A DNA stretch of 64,000 nt from Xanthobacter tagetidis (GTDB taxonomy: Bacteria; Pseudomonadota; Alphaproteobacteria; Rhizobiales; Xanthobacteraceae). The stretch lies in the NCBI RefSeq assembly GCF_003667445.1, contig NZ_RCTF01000001.1, positions 186,001 through 250,000 on the forward strand, read 5' to 3'. Below are positions 36,269 to 44,757 of the stretch, piece by piece. A program made the translations under genes and the position numbers. Numbering within the stretch: position 1 is the first letter of the stretch; every line of letters begins with the position of its first letter. A model generated the notes under the pieces. It saw nothing but the letters and a program-made list of their open reading frames with translations, searched no databases and had not been told where the DNA came from.

Positions 36269-37447
36269 TCAGTCGCGCTCGAGGCACATGGCGATGCCCA
36301 TGCCGCCGCCGATGCACAAAGTGGCGAGGCCCTTCTTGGCGTCGCGCTTCTGCATCTCGTGCAGCAGCGTGACGAGGATGCGCGCGCCGGAGGCGCCGAT
36401 GGGATGGCCGATGGCGATGGCGCCGCCGTTCACGTTCACCTTCGAAGTGTCCCAGCCGAGGCCCTTGTTCACGGCGATGGCCTGGGCGGCGAACGCCTCG
36501 TTGGCCTCGACCAGATCGAGGTCGCCGGCGCTCCAGCCGGCCTTCTCCAGCGCCAGCTTGGAGGCCGGGATCGGACCGGTGCCCATCACCGACGGGTCGA
36601 CGCCCGCCTGCGCCCAGGAGGCGATGCGCGCCAGCGGCTTCAGGCCCTTGGCCTTGGCGGCCGCGGCGCTCATCAGCACCACCGCGGCGGCGCCGTCATT
36701 GATGCCCGAGGCGTTTGCGGCGGTCACGGTACCGTCCTTCACGAAGGCCGGGCGCAGCTTCGCCATGGCGTCGATGGTGGCGCCGTGGCGGATGTACTCG
36801 TCCTGGTCCACCACCACGTCGCCCTTCTTGGACGGGATGGTGACGGGGACGATCTCGTCCTTGAACTTGCCCGCCTTCTGGGCCGCCTCGGCCTTGTTCT
36901 GCGAAGCGACGGCGAACTCGTCCTGCTCCTGGCGGGTGATCTGGAACTCCTTGGCCACGTTCTCGGCGGTGTTGCCCATGTGGTAGCCGTTGAAGGCGTC
37001 CCACAGGCCGTCCTTGATCATGGTGTCGACGAATTCGAGGCCGCCCATGCGCTGGCCGTTGCGCAGGTGCGCGGCGTGCGCCGACTGGCTCATGGATTCC
37101 TGGCCGCCGGCGACGACGATCTCGCTGTCGCCGTTGGCGATCGCCTGGGCGCCGAGCGCCACGGTGCGCAGGCCGGAGCCGCACACCATGTTCACTTCCC
37201 AGGCCGGGCTGGTGATCGGCACGCCCGCCTTCAGCGAGGCCTGGCGGCCGGGATTCTGGCCCTGCGCGGCGGTGAGCACCTGGCCGAGGATGACCTCGCT
37301 CACGGCCTCGCCCGGCACGCCCGCGCGCTCCAGAGCCGCCTTGATCGCGATCGCGCCCAGTTCGTGCGCGGGAAGCGATCCCAGCGCGCCGTTGAACGAA
37401 CCGACCGGGGTGCGCGCCGCGCTGACGATGACGACGTCGTCCTTCAT
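36269..37447 (-). CDS. phaA: Acetyl-CoA acetyltransferase (beta-ketothiolase)
   Basis: A 392-aa thiolase that condenses two acetyl-CoA to acetoacetyl-CoA, first step of PHB synthesis. Catalytic residues are C89 (NMVCGSGLR), H348 ([16 protein letters not shown]) and C378 (CIGGGMG). The length is normal for biosynthetic thiolases. It is first in the phaA-phaB unit and divergent from phaR, whose product is the expected repressor. The 297-bp gap between phaA and phaR holds the divergent promoters; the PhaR site itself is not obvious to me. Confidence 0.95.
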   Translation of the reverse strand: MKDDVVIVSAARTPVGSFNGALGSLPAHELGAIAIKAALERAGVPGEAVSEVILGQVLTAAQGQNPGRQASLKAGVPITSPAWEVNMVCGSGLRTVALGAQAIANGDSEIVVAGGQESMSQSAHAAHLRNGQRMGGLEFVDTMIKDGLWDAFNGYHMGNTAENVAKEFQITRQEQDEFAVASQNKAEAAQKAGKFKDEIVPVTIPSKKGDVVVDQDEYIRHGATIDAMAKLRPAFVKDGTVTAANASGINDGAAAVVLMSAAAAKAKGLKPLARIASWAQAGVDPSVMGTGPIPASKLALEKAGWSAGDLDLVEANEAFAAQAIAVNKGLGWDTSKVNVNGGAIAIGHPIGASGARILVTLLHEMQKRDAKKGLATLCIGGGMGIAMCLERD

Positions 37448-37744
37448 GGTGCTCTCTCCTGGGGCCTTTTGGGCCGGGCTTGCCTCGCGCCGCGTGCGCT
37501 GCCGCGCCGCCGCGTTCGGACCTTAAAGTGGTTGTGCCGCGGACAATGTGTCAATGACCCATATCAAGGCAATCCGCCAGTCGGCGGTGCCTTTGGGTAA
37601 GCCATCGGGGCCGCGCCGGACATCGCGCGCCGCGGGCGTCGCGTCGCGCTGCACATTCCATGCGCGCGCCGCACACAAATTGGTAGCCCTATGTTTGGAA
37701 AGGCCCTAACGTGTGTCACCCCAAGGAAAACGGATGACCGGACG

Positions 37745-38395
37745 ATGGCAAAGTCACAAGAGCCAGTCACCATCAAGAAATACGCCAACCGCCGTCTCTA
37801 CAACACAGGGACGAGCACCTATGTGACGCTCGAAGACCTCGCCAATATGGTGAAGGACGGCGAGGATTTCGTCGTATACGACGCCAAGAACGGCGACGAC
37901 ATCACCCACTCGGTACTCACACAGATCATTTTCGAGCAGGAGAACAAGGGCCAGAATCTTCTGCCCATCACTTTCCTGCGCCAGATCATCCGTTTTTATG
38001 GCGACAGCATGCAGATGCTGGTGCCACGCTACCTGGAAGCGTCCATCGACAGCTTTACCAAGGATCAGGAAAAGTTCCGCGACCACGTGACCAAGACGCT
38101 CACGGGCACCGCGCCCTTCGTCGGCCTCGACGACCATGTGCGCCGCAACATGGAGATGTTCGAGCGCGCCTTCCACATGTTCCTGCCCTTCCCGAAGACG
38201 GAAGGCGGCGAGGGCGTGCCGGCAACGGGCGCCGGCCCGGCCGCCGCGAGCCCGGCCCCTGCGCCGGCTCCCGAGCCGCGGCCGGACGAGTTCGACGCCA
38301 TCCGCCGCCAGATGGCGGAGATGCAGGCCAAGCTCGACCAGCTCATCAAGAAGCCCGAGAGCGGCGACGGCGAGGAGGGATCCTCCCAGCCCTGA
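37745..38395 (+). CDS. phaR: Polyhydroxyalkanoate synthesis repressor PhaR
   Basis: A 216-aa DNA-binding regulator that senses PHB granules and represses phasin and other PHB genes. The N-terminal PHB/PHA accumulation domain (TIKKYANRRLYNTGTSTYVTLEDLANMVKDGEDFVVYDAKNGDDIT) and the second domain (QIIFEQE to about 110) are complete. An Ala/Pro-rich linker (about 160-180) leads to a coiled coil (EFDAIRRQMAEMQAKLDQLIKK). The ATG at 37745 begins MAKSQEP. It is divergent from phaA. A hairpin at 38385-38406 includes its stop codon. Confidence 0.95.
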   Translation: MAKSQEPVTIKKYANRRLYNTGTSTYVTLEDLANMVKDGEDFVVYDAKNGDDITHSVLTQIIFEQENKGQNLLPITFLRQIIRFYGDSMQMLVPRYLEASIDSFTKDQEKFRDHVTKTLTGTAPFVGLDDHVRRNMEMFERAFHMFLPFPKTEGGEGVPATGAGPAAASPAPAPAPEPRPDEFDAIRRQMAEMQAKLDQLIKKPESGDGEEGSSQP

Positions 38396-38406
38396 ACCGG
38401 GCTGGG
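38385..38406 (+). terminator. Hairpin over the phaR stop codon
   Basis: Arms CCCAGCCC (38385-38392) and GGGCTGGG (38399-38406) with the TGA stop in the 6-nt loop. No T run follows, so it may be Rho-assisted or only an mRNA end. Confidence 0.4.
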
Positions 38407-38497
38407 GGCACCTGCGCGTCGCCGCCGCCGCATCGCGGGATCGCGAGGCCGACCGGCATGGCGCGACCTCCCCCGCGGGCGCGCTGCCGCCTTTCCG

Positions 38498-39676
38498 CTA
38501 TTCGGCGGCCCGCACCGGCACCGCGGGCCGCGCCGCTTCCATGCGCACCGCCGCGACGGCGGTGAGGATGGCGAGCAGCGGCACGAGACCCGCCACCAGG
38601 GTCAGGGCCCACAGGCCCGGCCCGTGGTCGATGACGAGCCCGCCCAGCGCCGCGCCCAGCGCGTTGCCCAGGTTGAAGGCGGCGATGTTGAAGGACGAGG
38701 CCAGCGACTGCCCGGCCCCCTTCGCCTTCTCCAGCACCCACATCTGCAGCGGCGCCACGGTGGCGAAGGCGGCGGCGCCGAGCACGCCGACGAAGATCAC
38801 CGCGCTCACCGGGTTCCGGATCCCGGCCGTCATGGCGAACAGCACCACCGAGAGCACGGCGAGCGAGCCGAACACGGTGGGCACCAGCCAGCGGTCGGCG
38901 AGCCGGCCGCCGGCGAGGTTGCCCACCACCAGGCCGGCGCCGAACACCAGGAGGATGGGCGAGACCGCGCCGTCCGAGAAGCCGGACAGGCGGGTCAGCA
39001 TCGGCGCGATATAGGTGAAGGCGGCGAACACCCCGACCCAGCTCAGCACCGTGGTGGCGAGGCCGAGCAGCAGCGCCGGGCGGCGCAGCACCTTCAGGTC
39101 GTCGGCAAGCCGGCTCGCCTCCGGCTCCTGCCGGTCCTGCGGCACCAGGAGCGCGATCACCGCCACCGCGGCGATGCCGATGAGGGTCACGGCCCAGAAG
39201 GTGGCGCGCCAGCCCGCCATCTGGCCGAGCCAGGTGCCGAACGGCACGCCGAGGATGTTCGCCACCGTGAGGCCGGTGAACATGATGGCGATGGCGGACG
39301 CCTTCTTGTTGGCCGGCACGAGGCCGGTGGCCACCACCGAGCCGACGCCGAAGAAGGTGGCGTGGGCGAACGAGGTGAGCACCCGCGCCGCCATCAGCCA
39401 GCCATAGCTCGGCGCCAGCGCGCAGGCGAGATTGCCGAGCGTGAACACCACCATGAGGCCGAGCAGCACGTTCTTGCGCGGCCAGCGCGCGGTCAGGCCG
39501 GTGAGCAGCGGCGCCCCCACCACCACGCCGAGCGCGTAGCCGGAGATGAGCAGGCCCGCCGAGGAGATGGAGACGCCGAGGTCGGCGCCCACCTCCAGCA
39601 GCAGGCCCATGATGACGAATTCGGTGACGCCGATGCCGAAGGCGCCGGCGGCGAGGGCATAGAGAGCGACGGGCAT
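38498..39676 (-). CDS. MFS transporter, drug/arabinose efflux type
   Basis: A 392-aa inner-membrane protein with twelve hydrophobic segments. It belongs to the DHA1/AraJ-like group: ALAAGAFGIGVTEFVIMGLLLEVGADLGVSISSAGLLISGYALGVVVGAPLL and NILGVPFGTWLGQMAGWR are characteristic. Such proteins export drugs, nucleosides or sugars; no substrate can be assigned. The ATG at 39674-39676 was chosen for family length. It is divergent from a LysR regulator that probably controls it; a 7-bp inverted repeat lies in the 151-bp gap. Confidence 0.88.
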   Translation of the reverse strand: MPVALYALAAGAFGIGVTEFVIMGLLLEVGADLGVSISSAGLLISGYALGVVVGAPLLTGLTARWPRKNVLLGLMVVFTLGNLACALAPSYGWLMAARVLTSFAHATFFGVGSVVATGLVPANKKASAIAIMFTGLTVANILGVPFGTWLGQMAGWRATFWAVTLIGIAAVAVIALLVPQDRQEPEASRLADDLKVLRRPALLLGLATTVLSWVGVFAAFTYIAPMLTRLSGFSDGAVSPILLVFGAGLVVGNLAGGRLADRWLVPTVFGSLAVLSVVLFAMTAGIRNPVSAVIFVGVLGAAAFATVAPLQMWVLEKAKGAGQSLASSFNIAAFNLGNALGAALGGLVIDHGPGLWALTLVAGLVPLLAILTAVAAVRMEAARPAVPVRAAE

Positions 39677-39717
39677 GGTGGTTCGGGTCCGTGGTGCGCG
39701 AACGATGTGCGGTGCAA

Positions 39718-39739
39718 CATGGACTGTGCCACGTCCATG
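39718..39739. promoter_or_regulatory. Putative LysR site between the MFS and LysR genes
   Basis: CATGGAC-N8-GTCCATG is a perfect inverted repeat in the divergent gap, 41 bp upstream of the MFS start and 88 bp from the LysR start. Spacing and position suit a LysR-type dimer site. Confidence 0.45.
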
Positions 39740-39827
39740 AACTAGCATGCCGATCATCACAGCATTCATGAATTGAAGTCAGCAATGAGTCGATTGCCCT
39801 TGGCTCGGACGTTGGACCGTTAAAGGC

Positions 39828-40730
39828 ATGAGCCAGGACATCAACCGCTCGGGCGAGATGGAGGTGTTCGTGCGCGTGGTGGAGCAGGGCGGCTTCTCCG
39901 CCGCCGCCCGCCTCTCGCGCCTCACCCCTTCCGCCGTTTCGAAGCTGGTGGCGCGGCTGGAGCGGCGGCTCGGCGTGCGGCTGCTCCAGCGCTCCACCCG
40001 CAGGCTCCAGCTCACCCCGGAAGGCGCCGCCTTCTACGCCCGCGCCACCCGCATCCTCGACGAGATCGCCGCCGCCGAGCAGGAGGCCGCGGCCGGCGCC
40101 GCGCCGCGCGGGCGCCTGCGGGTCAACGCCTCGGTGCATTTCGGCATGGCCTACCTGCTGCCGCTCCTGCCCGCCTTTCTCGAACGCCATCCGGAGATGA
40201 GCGTCGACGTGGCGCTCACCGACACGGTGGTGGACCTGATGGAGCAGCGCGCCGACGTCGCCATCCGCGTCGGCCCCATGCGCGATTCGCGCCTCGTGGC
40301 GAAGAAGCTGGGCGAGAGCCGCAACATCGTCGTGGCGGCGCCGTCCTACATCGCCCGCCACGGCCTGCCGCGCACCCCGCACGAACTGGAGCGGCACAAC
40401 CGGCTGCGCTTCTGCTTCACGCGCATCGTCGAGGGCTGGCCGTTCCTGGACGGGACCGGCGGCATCGTCACCGTGCCGCCGGACGGCAATGCGCTGGTGA
40501 GCGACGGCGAGGCCATCAAGGCGCTGGCGCTCGCCGGCCTCGGCCTCGTGCGGGTGTCGGAATTCCAGGTCCGCGCCGAGGTGGCGCAGGGCCTGCTGGT
40601 GCCAGTGCTGGAAGATCTCAATCCCGGCGACCTGTCCGAGGTGCATGCGGTCTATGTGGGCGGCGCGGGGCCGCTCTCGTCGCGAATCCGGGCGTTCGTG
40701 GACTTCCTCGTCGAGAACGTGCGGATCTGA
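39828..40730 (+). CDS. LysR family transcriptional regulator
   Basis: A 300-aa regulator. The helix-turn-helix (EMEVFVRVVEQGGFSAAARLSRLTPSAVSKLVARLERRLGVRLLQRSTRRLQLT) covers about 10-65 and a substrate-binding domain follows (RGRLRVNASVHFG, RADVAIRVGPMRDSRLVAKKLG), as in the CrgA/DmlR group. It is divergent from the MFS exporter, a common repressor-efflux arrangement. A small conserved gene follows after 99 bp. Confidence 0.88.
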   Translation: MSQDINRSGEMEVFVRVVEQGGFSAAARLSRLTPSAVSKLVARLERRLGVRLLQRSTRRLQLTPEGAAFYARATRILDEIAAAEQEAAAGAAPRGRLRVNASVHFGMAYLLPLLPAFLERHPEMSVDVALTDTVVDLMEQRADVAIRVGPMRDSRLVAKKLGESRNIVVAAPSYIARHGLPRTPHELERHNRLRFCFTRIVEGWPFLDGTGGIVTVPPDGNALVSDGEAIKALALAGLGLVRVSEFQVRAEVAQGLLVPVLEDLNPGDLSEVHAVYVGGAGPLSSRIRAFVDFLVENVRI

Positions 40731-40829
40731 CCGCCGGCAAGGACAGCCCGCAAGGCCGGCGGTGGATCGCCCTGCCGCCTTCGGGCGTTGGACCGGGACG
40801 GCATGCGCCGGGCACCAAGGGAGCGACCC

Positions 40830-41024
40830 ATGACCGAGAAGGCGATCATCAACGAGCGCGCGCGCCAGCGCATGGAGCGCGACTACGATCCGAACCAGAC
40901 CGCAGGCGCGGCGCCCGCGCCCGAGGTGCGGATCGCCAACGCGCTCGAATACATCGCCTTCCAGCTCGGCCAGATCAACCGCAAGCTCGACGGCATCATC
41001 ACGCAGCCGAAGGACAAGCGTTAG
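40830..41024 (+). CDS. Small conserved-looking hypothetical protein (64 aa)
   Basis: A 64-aa soluble, charged protein beginning MTEKAIINERARQRMERDYD and ending QINRKLDGIITQPKDKR. AAGGGAG lies about 8 nt before the ATG at 40830. There is no signal peptide or membrane segment; the C-terminal half (NALEYIAFQLGQINRKLDGI) is predicted helical. I do not recognise a family. Codon use looks like that of neighbouring real genes, so expression is likely. Confidence 0.6.
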   Translation: MTEKAIINERARQRMERDYDPNQTAGAAPAPEVRIANALEYIAFQLGQINRKLDGIITQPKDKR

Positions 41025-41036
41025 CGTCCGCGCCGC

Positions 41037-42305
41037 TCACCGCACCAGGATGGCACGGAAGTCGTTGACGTTGGTCAGCGTCGGCCCCGTCGTCACCAGG
41101 CGGTCGAGGGCGCTGAAGAAGCTGTAGCCGTCATTGTTGGCGAGGAAGGCCTCGGCGTTCAGCCCCTTGGCCTCGGCTTCGGCCAGAATGGCGGCGTCGA
41201 ACCAGGCCCCCGCATTGTCCTCCGTGCCGTCCACCCCGTCGGTGTCGCAGGAGATGGCGGAAACGCCGGCGATGCTCTTCAGCGCCACCGCCAGCGAGAG
41301 CAGGAATTCCACCGAGCGCCCGCCGCGCCCCTTGCCGCGCACCGTGACGGTGGTCTCGCCGCCCGAGAGCAGCACGCACGGCGCGCCCGCCGGCAGGCCG
41401 TGGCGCGCGGCCGAGGTGGCGATGCCGGCGAAGACGATGCCCGCCTCCCGCGCCTCGCCCTCGATGGCGTCGCCCAGGATCAGCGGCGCGATGCCCAGCG
41501 CGCGCGCCTTGGCGGCGGCGGCCTCCAGCGCCATCAGCGGGGTGGCGATCATGTGCACGTCCTGGCCGGGGATGGCATCGCCCGCCACCCGGTTGGCGCG
41601 GAGCACCGCCTCCATCTTCGGGTCGATGTCCACCTTCCAGGCCTTCAGCAGGCCGAGCACCGCCTCGGGGTCGGAGGCCTCGGGAATGGTGGGGCCGGAG
41701 CCGATGGCGCCGGGATCGTCGCCCGGTACGTCGGAGATCAGATAGGTGACGGCGCGCGCCGGGGCGATCGCGGCGGCAAGCCGCCCGCCCTTGATGGCGG
41801 AGACCGACTTCCTCACCTTGTTCATGACGCCGATGGGCGCGCCGGACTTCAGCAGCGCGCGGTTGAGCGCCTGCTTGTCCTCCAGCGTCAGCCCTTCCGC
41901 CGGCAGGGTAAGGAGCGCCGAGGCGCCGCCCGACATCAGGCAGACCACGAGATCGTCCGGCCCCGCCGAGCGGGCGAGCTCCAGGATGCGGCGGGCCGCG
42001 TCGAGCCCCGCCTGGTCCGGCACCGGATGGGCCGCCTCGACGATCTCGATGTGACGCGTCTCGCAGCCATGGCCGTAGCGGGTGACGATGAGGCCCTCGC
42101 AGGGCCGGCCCCATTCCTCCTCGAAGGCGCGCGCCATGCGAGCCGAGGCCTTGCCGGCGCCGATCACGATGGTGCGCCCCTTCGGCGGCTCGGGCAGCCT
42201 GCCGGCGAACTTGCCCTCGGGGAGCGCGGCGGCGAGCGCGGTCTCGAACAGAGCGATCAGGATGTCCCGGTCGGTCATCGTGGCGGCGGGTGAGGTCTCG
42301 GGCAT
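41037..42305 (-). CDS. Glycerate kinase / hydroxypyruvate reductase family protein (TtuD, MOFRL)
   Basis: A protein of about 422 aa. The N-terminal DUF4147 domain has RTIVIGAGKASARMARAFEE, CLMSGGASALLTLPAEGL and LISDVPGDDPGAIGSGPT; the C-terminal MOFRL domain has LLSGGETTVTVRGKGRGGRSVEFLLSLA, and AISCDTDGVDGTEDNAGAW. Such enzymes are glycerate 2-kinases; older annotations say hydroxypyruvate reductase. It would feed glycerate into glycolysis or the serine cycle. ATG 42305 is taken as start; ATG 42278 and a GTG at 42350 are open in the same frame and none has a clear ribosome site. No glyoxylate genes are adjacent. Confidence 0.85.
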   Translation of the reverse strand: MPETSPAATMTDRDILIALFETALAAALPEGKFAGRLPEPPKGRTIVIGAGKASARMARAFEEEWGRPCEGLIVTRYGHGCETRHIEIVEAAHPVPDQAGLDAARRILELARSAGPDDLVVCLMSGGASALLTLPAEGLTLEDKQALNRALLKSGAPIGVMNKVRKSVSAIKGGRLAAAIAPARAVTYLISDVPGDDPGAIGSGPTIPEASDPEAVLGLLKAWKVDIDPKMEAVLRANRVAGDAIPGQDVHMIATPLMALEAAAAKARALGIAPLILGDAIEGEAREAGIVFAGIATSAARHGLPAGAPCVLLSGGETTVTVRGKGRGGRSVEFLLSLAVALKSIAGVSAISCDTDGVDGTEDNAGAWFDAAILAEAEAKGLNAEAFLANNDGYSFFSALDRLVTTGPTLTNVNDFRAILVR

Positions 42306-42623
42306 ATCCGGCTCGGGCGTTTCCTGGTTTTCGTTCTGGCAGCCGATCACTAGACCGGCGGCTGCGCGCCATCAATGTGCCGACGGAAAAGGATGCTTCG
42401 CGCGGGCGGAAAAGGCGCGCGCCTTTGTCCCCCAGGCTACGGCCCCGGCCGAAGCCAGACGCTGCGCCAGCGCACGCCCCGGGGGCCATCCCGGAGAGGG
42501 TGGGAGGGCAGGAGCGCGGGGGTCGCGCGGCCCCCTCCAGTTGGAGGAGGCGCGGCCGGCCAGCCTTGATCTAGACTGCACTGGTCGGCGCGCCTGCCGG
42601 CGCGCAACATGGGAGGGCGGTCC
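42306..42623. other. Gap between the glycerate kinase and ClpP-like genes
   Basis: The 318 bp hold divergent promoters by position. A small hairpin (CCTCCA-GT-TGGAGG, 42534-42547) is the only structure I see. No gene or known regulator site is recognised. Confidence 0.5.
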
Positions 42624-43694
42624 ATGAGAACGGGGTTGGCGAGCGTTGCCGGCGCGCTCGTGCTCGGCATCTGGAGCGGCGGCGCCGGCGCCGAGCCCAT
42701 GCGCTTCACCTCGGACTGGCAGGGCGGCAATTGCGAAAGCTGCAGCTGGATCCGGGCCGAGGGAACGATCGAGCACGACACGCCCGAGAAGTTCCTTCAA
42801 TTCCTGAAGGACGACGAGGGGTTCGAGGGCAAGTTCGTCTATTTCAACTCGCCCGGCGGCAACCTCGCGGCGGGGCTGAAGCTCGGCCGCATCATCCGCC
42901 AGCGCAAGTTCAACACCGCCGTGGGCAGTTCCAGGGAGGACCAACCCGGCTCCTCCGAACGGCGGACGACGCCGGCCCGGTGCGCCTCCGCCTGCGGCTT
43001 CGCCTTCCTGGGCGGCGTGGTGCGCGTCGCCAAGGCCAACGAGATCGGGCTGCACCAGTTCTACATGAGCTTTGCCCAGGAGCGGCCCGATGCGAAGGTG
43101 TTCTCCGCCATCGATGCGTCCAACGACCAGATCCTGACCGGCCTCCTGCTGGAATACACCACCGGCATGGGCGTCGATGCCCGCTATGTCCGCATCGCCG
43201 CGGCGACGCGGCCCAACGAGATGCACTATCTCAGCGAGCGGGAGGTCAACGACCTGCGGGTGAACTGGGAACCCGACGAATTCCTGCCCTGGACAATCGA
43301 GGCCGTCGGCGACGGCATCATGGCCGTCTCGAAGTCCAAGGGGCGAAATCTCACCGCCGCCCTGTTCTGCCGGAAGGACAAATCGGTCTGGTTCCGGTTC
43401 TCGGTCATGAAGGAGGGCGAGCGGCACCGGCTGGAGGGGCTCGGCTCCGTGCGGGAACTCGCGGTGTTCGGGTTTCCGGCAGGCGTCGCGGATTTCGTCG
43501 TCGAGGACCGGTCCTGGAACCAGACGCTCGACGTCCGCCTGCGCCAGTTCGACCTCGCCAGGCTGCCCAAGGACGCGGACGACTTCGTCATCGATCCGGT
43601 GGAGTCGTTCAAAGGCGGACACGGCGTGTTCACCAAGCTCAATCCCAAGGGCGCGGAGATGAATTTTCGGGCGGCGCTGAGGAACTGCCTCTAG
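42624..43694 (+). CDS. Exported ClpP-like protein (COG3904-type)
   Basis: A 356-aa protein with a signal peptide (about 1-23, ending AGAE). The ClpP/crotonase-like part has FNSPGGNLAAGLKLGRIIR (74-92), CASACGFAFLGG (120-131, possible nucleophile S122) and IGLHQFY (H144). This matches periplasmic ClpP-like proteins of COG3904, whose targets are unknown. The second half (about 230-356) has two Cys (C260-region and the C-terminal NCL) and no family I recognise. The ATG at 42624 has GGGAGGGCGG just upstream. It stands alone between two oppositely oriented genes. Confidence 0.78.
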   Translation: MRTGLASVAGALVLGIWSGGAGAEPMRFTSDWQGGNCESCSWIRAEGTIEHDTPEKFLQFLKDDEGFEGKFVYFNSPGGNLAAGLKLGRIIRQRKFNTAVGSSREDQPGSSERRTTPARCASACGFAFLGGVVRVAKANEIGLHQFYMSFAQERPDAKVFSAIDASNDQILTGLLLEYTTGMGVDARYVRIAAATRPNEMHYLSEREVNDLRVNWEPDEFLPWTIEAVGDGIMAVSKSKGRNLTAALFCRKDKSVWFRFSVMKEGERHRLEGLGSVRELAVFGFPAGVADFVVEDRSWNQTLDVRLRQFDLARLPKDADDFVIDPVESFKGGHGVFTKLNPKGAEMNFRAALRNCL

Positions 43695-43730
43695 GGCGCA
43701 CGGCGGGAGGCGGAACGGCTGCGGGCGGCG

Positions 43731-44648
43731 TCAGCGCGGGGGCGCGGTGCCGGGCGTGATGCCGGCGGCGCGGAAGGCCGCGCGCACCGCCGCGGCGAGA
43801 GCCGCCGCGGCCGGCGAGAGCTCGCGCCCGGCGCGGGTGATGAGGCCGAGCCCGCGCGCCACCAGCGGCGCCTGGAGCGGGCGCACCGCGACGCCTTTGC
43901 GCGGGAACATGGCGAAGGTCAGTTCCGGCAAGGCTGTGATGCCGAGGCCCGAGGCGACCAGCGCCACGGCGGAGGGAATCTGCTCCACCTCGTAGCGCGG
44001 CACCAGAGCGAGGTCCGCCGCGGCCATGGCGTTGTCCACCATGCGCCGCACCGAGGTGGTGCGGGCAAGCGCGACGAACGCAAACGGCGCGAGCGCCGCC
44101 CAGGCGAGCGGCGTGCGGCCGGCGAGCGGATGGCCGCGCGAAGTGATGAGGTGCATCCGGTCGGCGCCCAAAGGCTCAAAGGCGAGCGTGTCGCCCACCG
44201 GCCGCATGGTCACGGCGAGGTCGGCAACGCCCTCTTCCACCAAAGCGGCGGCGCGCTCGTGCAGCACGTCGAACACCGAGACCTCGGCCTCGGGATACTG
44301 CGCCCGGAGCCCCGCCACCGCCTGCGGCAGGATGGCCGAGGCGATCGAGGGCAGCAGCGCGATGGCGATGCGCGGCCGGCGCGCGCCGCGCTCGGCGATA
44401 TCCCGCAGCCCGGACCGCACGTCGCGCACCACCTCCTCGGCGAGGCCGGCGAGCGCCCGCCCGTCCGCGGTCAGCGCCACCTTTCGGGTGGTGCGCTCGA
44501 ACAGGCGCACGCCCAGCTCCTGCTCGATGCGCCGGATGGTCTCGCTCAGCGCCGGCTGCGAGATGCCCAGCATGCCGGCGGCCTGCGTGAAGCTCGGCGC
44601 CCGCGCGGCGGCGGCGAACACTTCGAGCTGGCGAATGGTGATGTTCAT
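43731..44648 (-). CDS. LysR family transcriptional regulator
   Basis: A 305-aa regulator: helix-turn-helix QLEVFAAAARAPSFTQAAGMLGISQPALSETIRRIEQELGVRLFERTTRKVALT (about 6-60), then an effector-binding domain. It resembles CynR/CbbR-type LysR proteins. ATG 44646-44648 was chosen; ATG 44669 also lies in frame. It is divergent from the AtuA-type gene, its likely target, across 109 bp with an 8-bp inverted repeat. Confidence 0.87.
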   Translation of the reverse strand: MNITIRQLEVFAAAARAPSFTQAAGMLGISQPALSETIRRIEQELGVRLFERTTRKVALTADGRALAGLAEEVVRDVRSGLRDIAERGARRPRIAIALLPSIASAILPQAVAGLRAQYPEAEVSVFDVLHERAAALVEEGVADLAVTMRPVGDTLAFEPLGADRMHLITSRGHPLAGRTPLAWAALAPFAFVALARTTSVRRMVDNAMAAADLALVPRYEVEQIPSAVALVASGLGITALPELTFAMFPRKGVAVRPLQAPLVARGLGLITRAGRELSPAAAALAAAVRAAFRAAGITPGTAPPR

Positions 44649-44662
44649 AACATCGCCCTTAT

Positions 44663-44697
44663 AATTCATCGTATCGATCTATTTGACTTGATGAATT
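44663..44697. promoter_or_regulatory. Putative LysR site before the AtuA-type genes
   Basis: AATTCATC (44663-44670) and GATGAATT (44690-44697) form an inverted repeat with a 19-nt spacer in the AT-rich divergent promoter region. Both arms fall between the LysR and AtuA-type starts. Confidence 0.5.
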
Positions 44698-44757
44698 GCG
44701 CCTGTCTACGCTTTTCCCATGCCCACGCCAGACGGGCGGACGACGACGGGGAGACGT

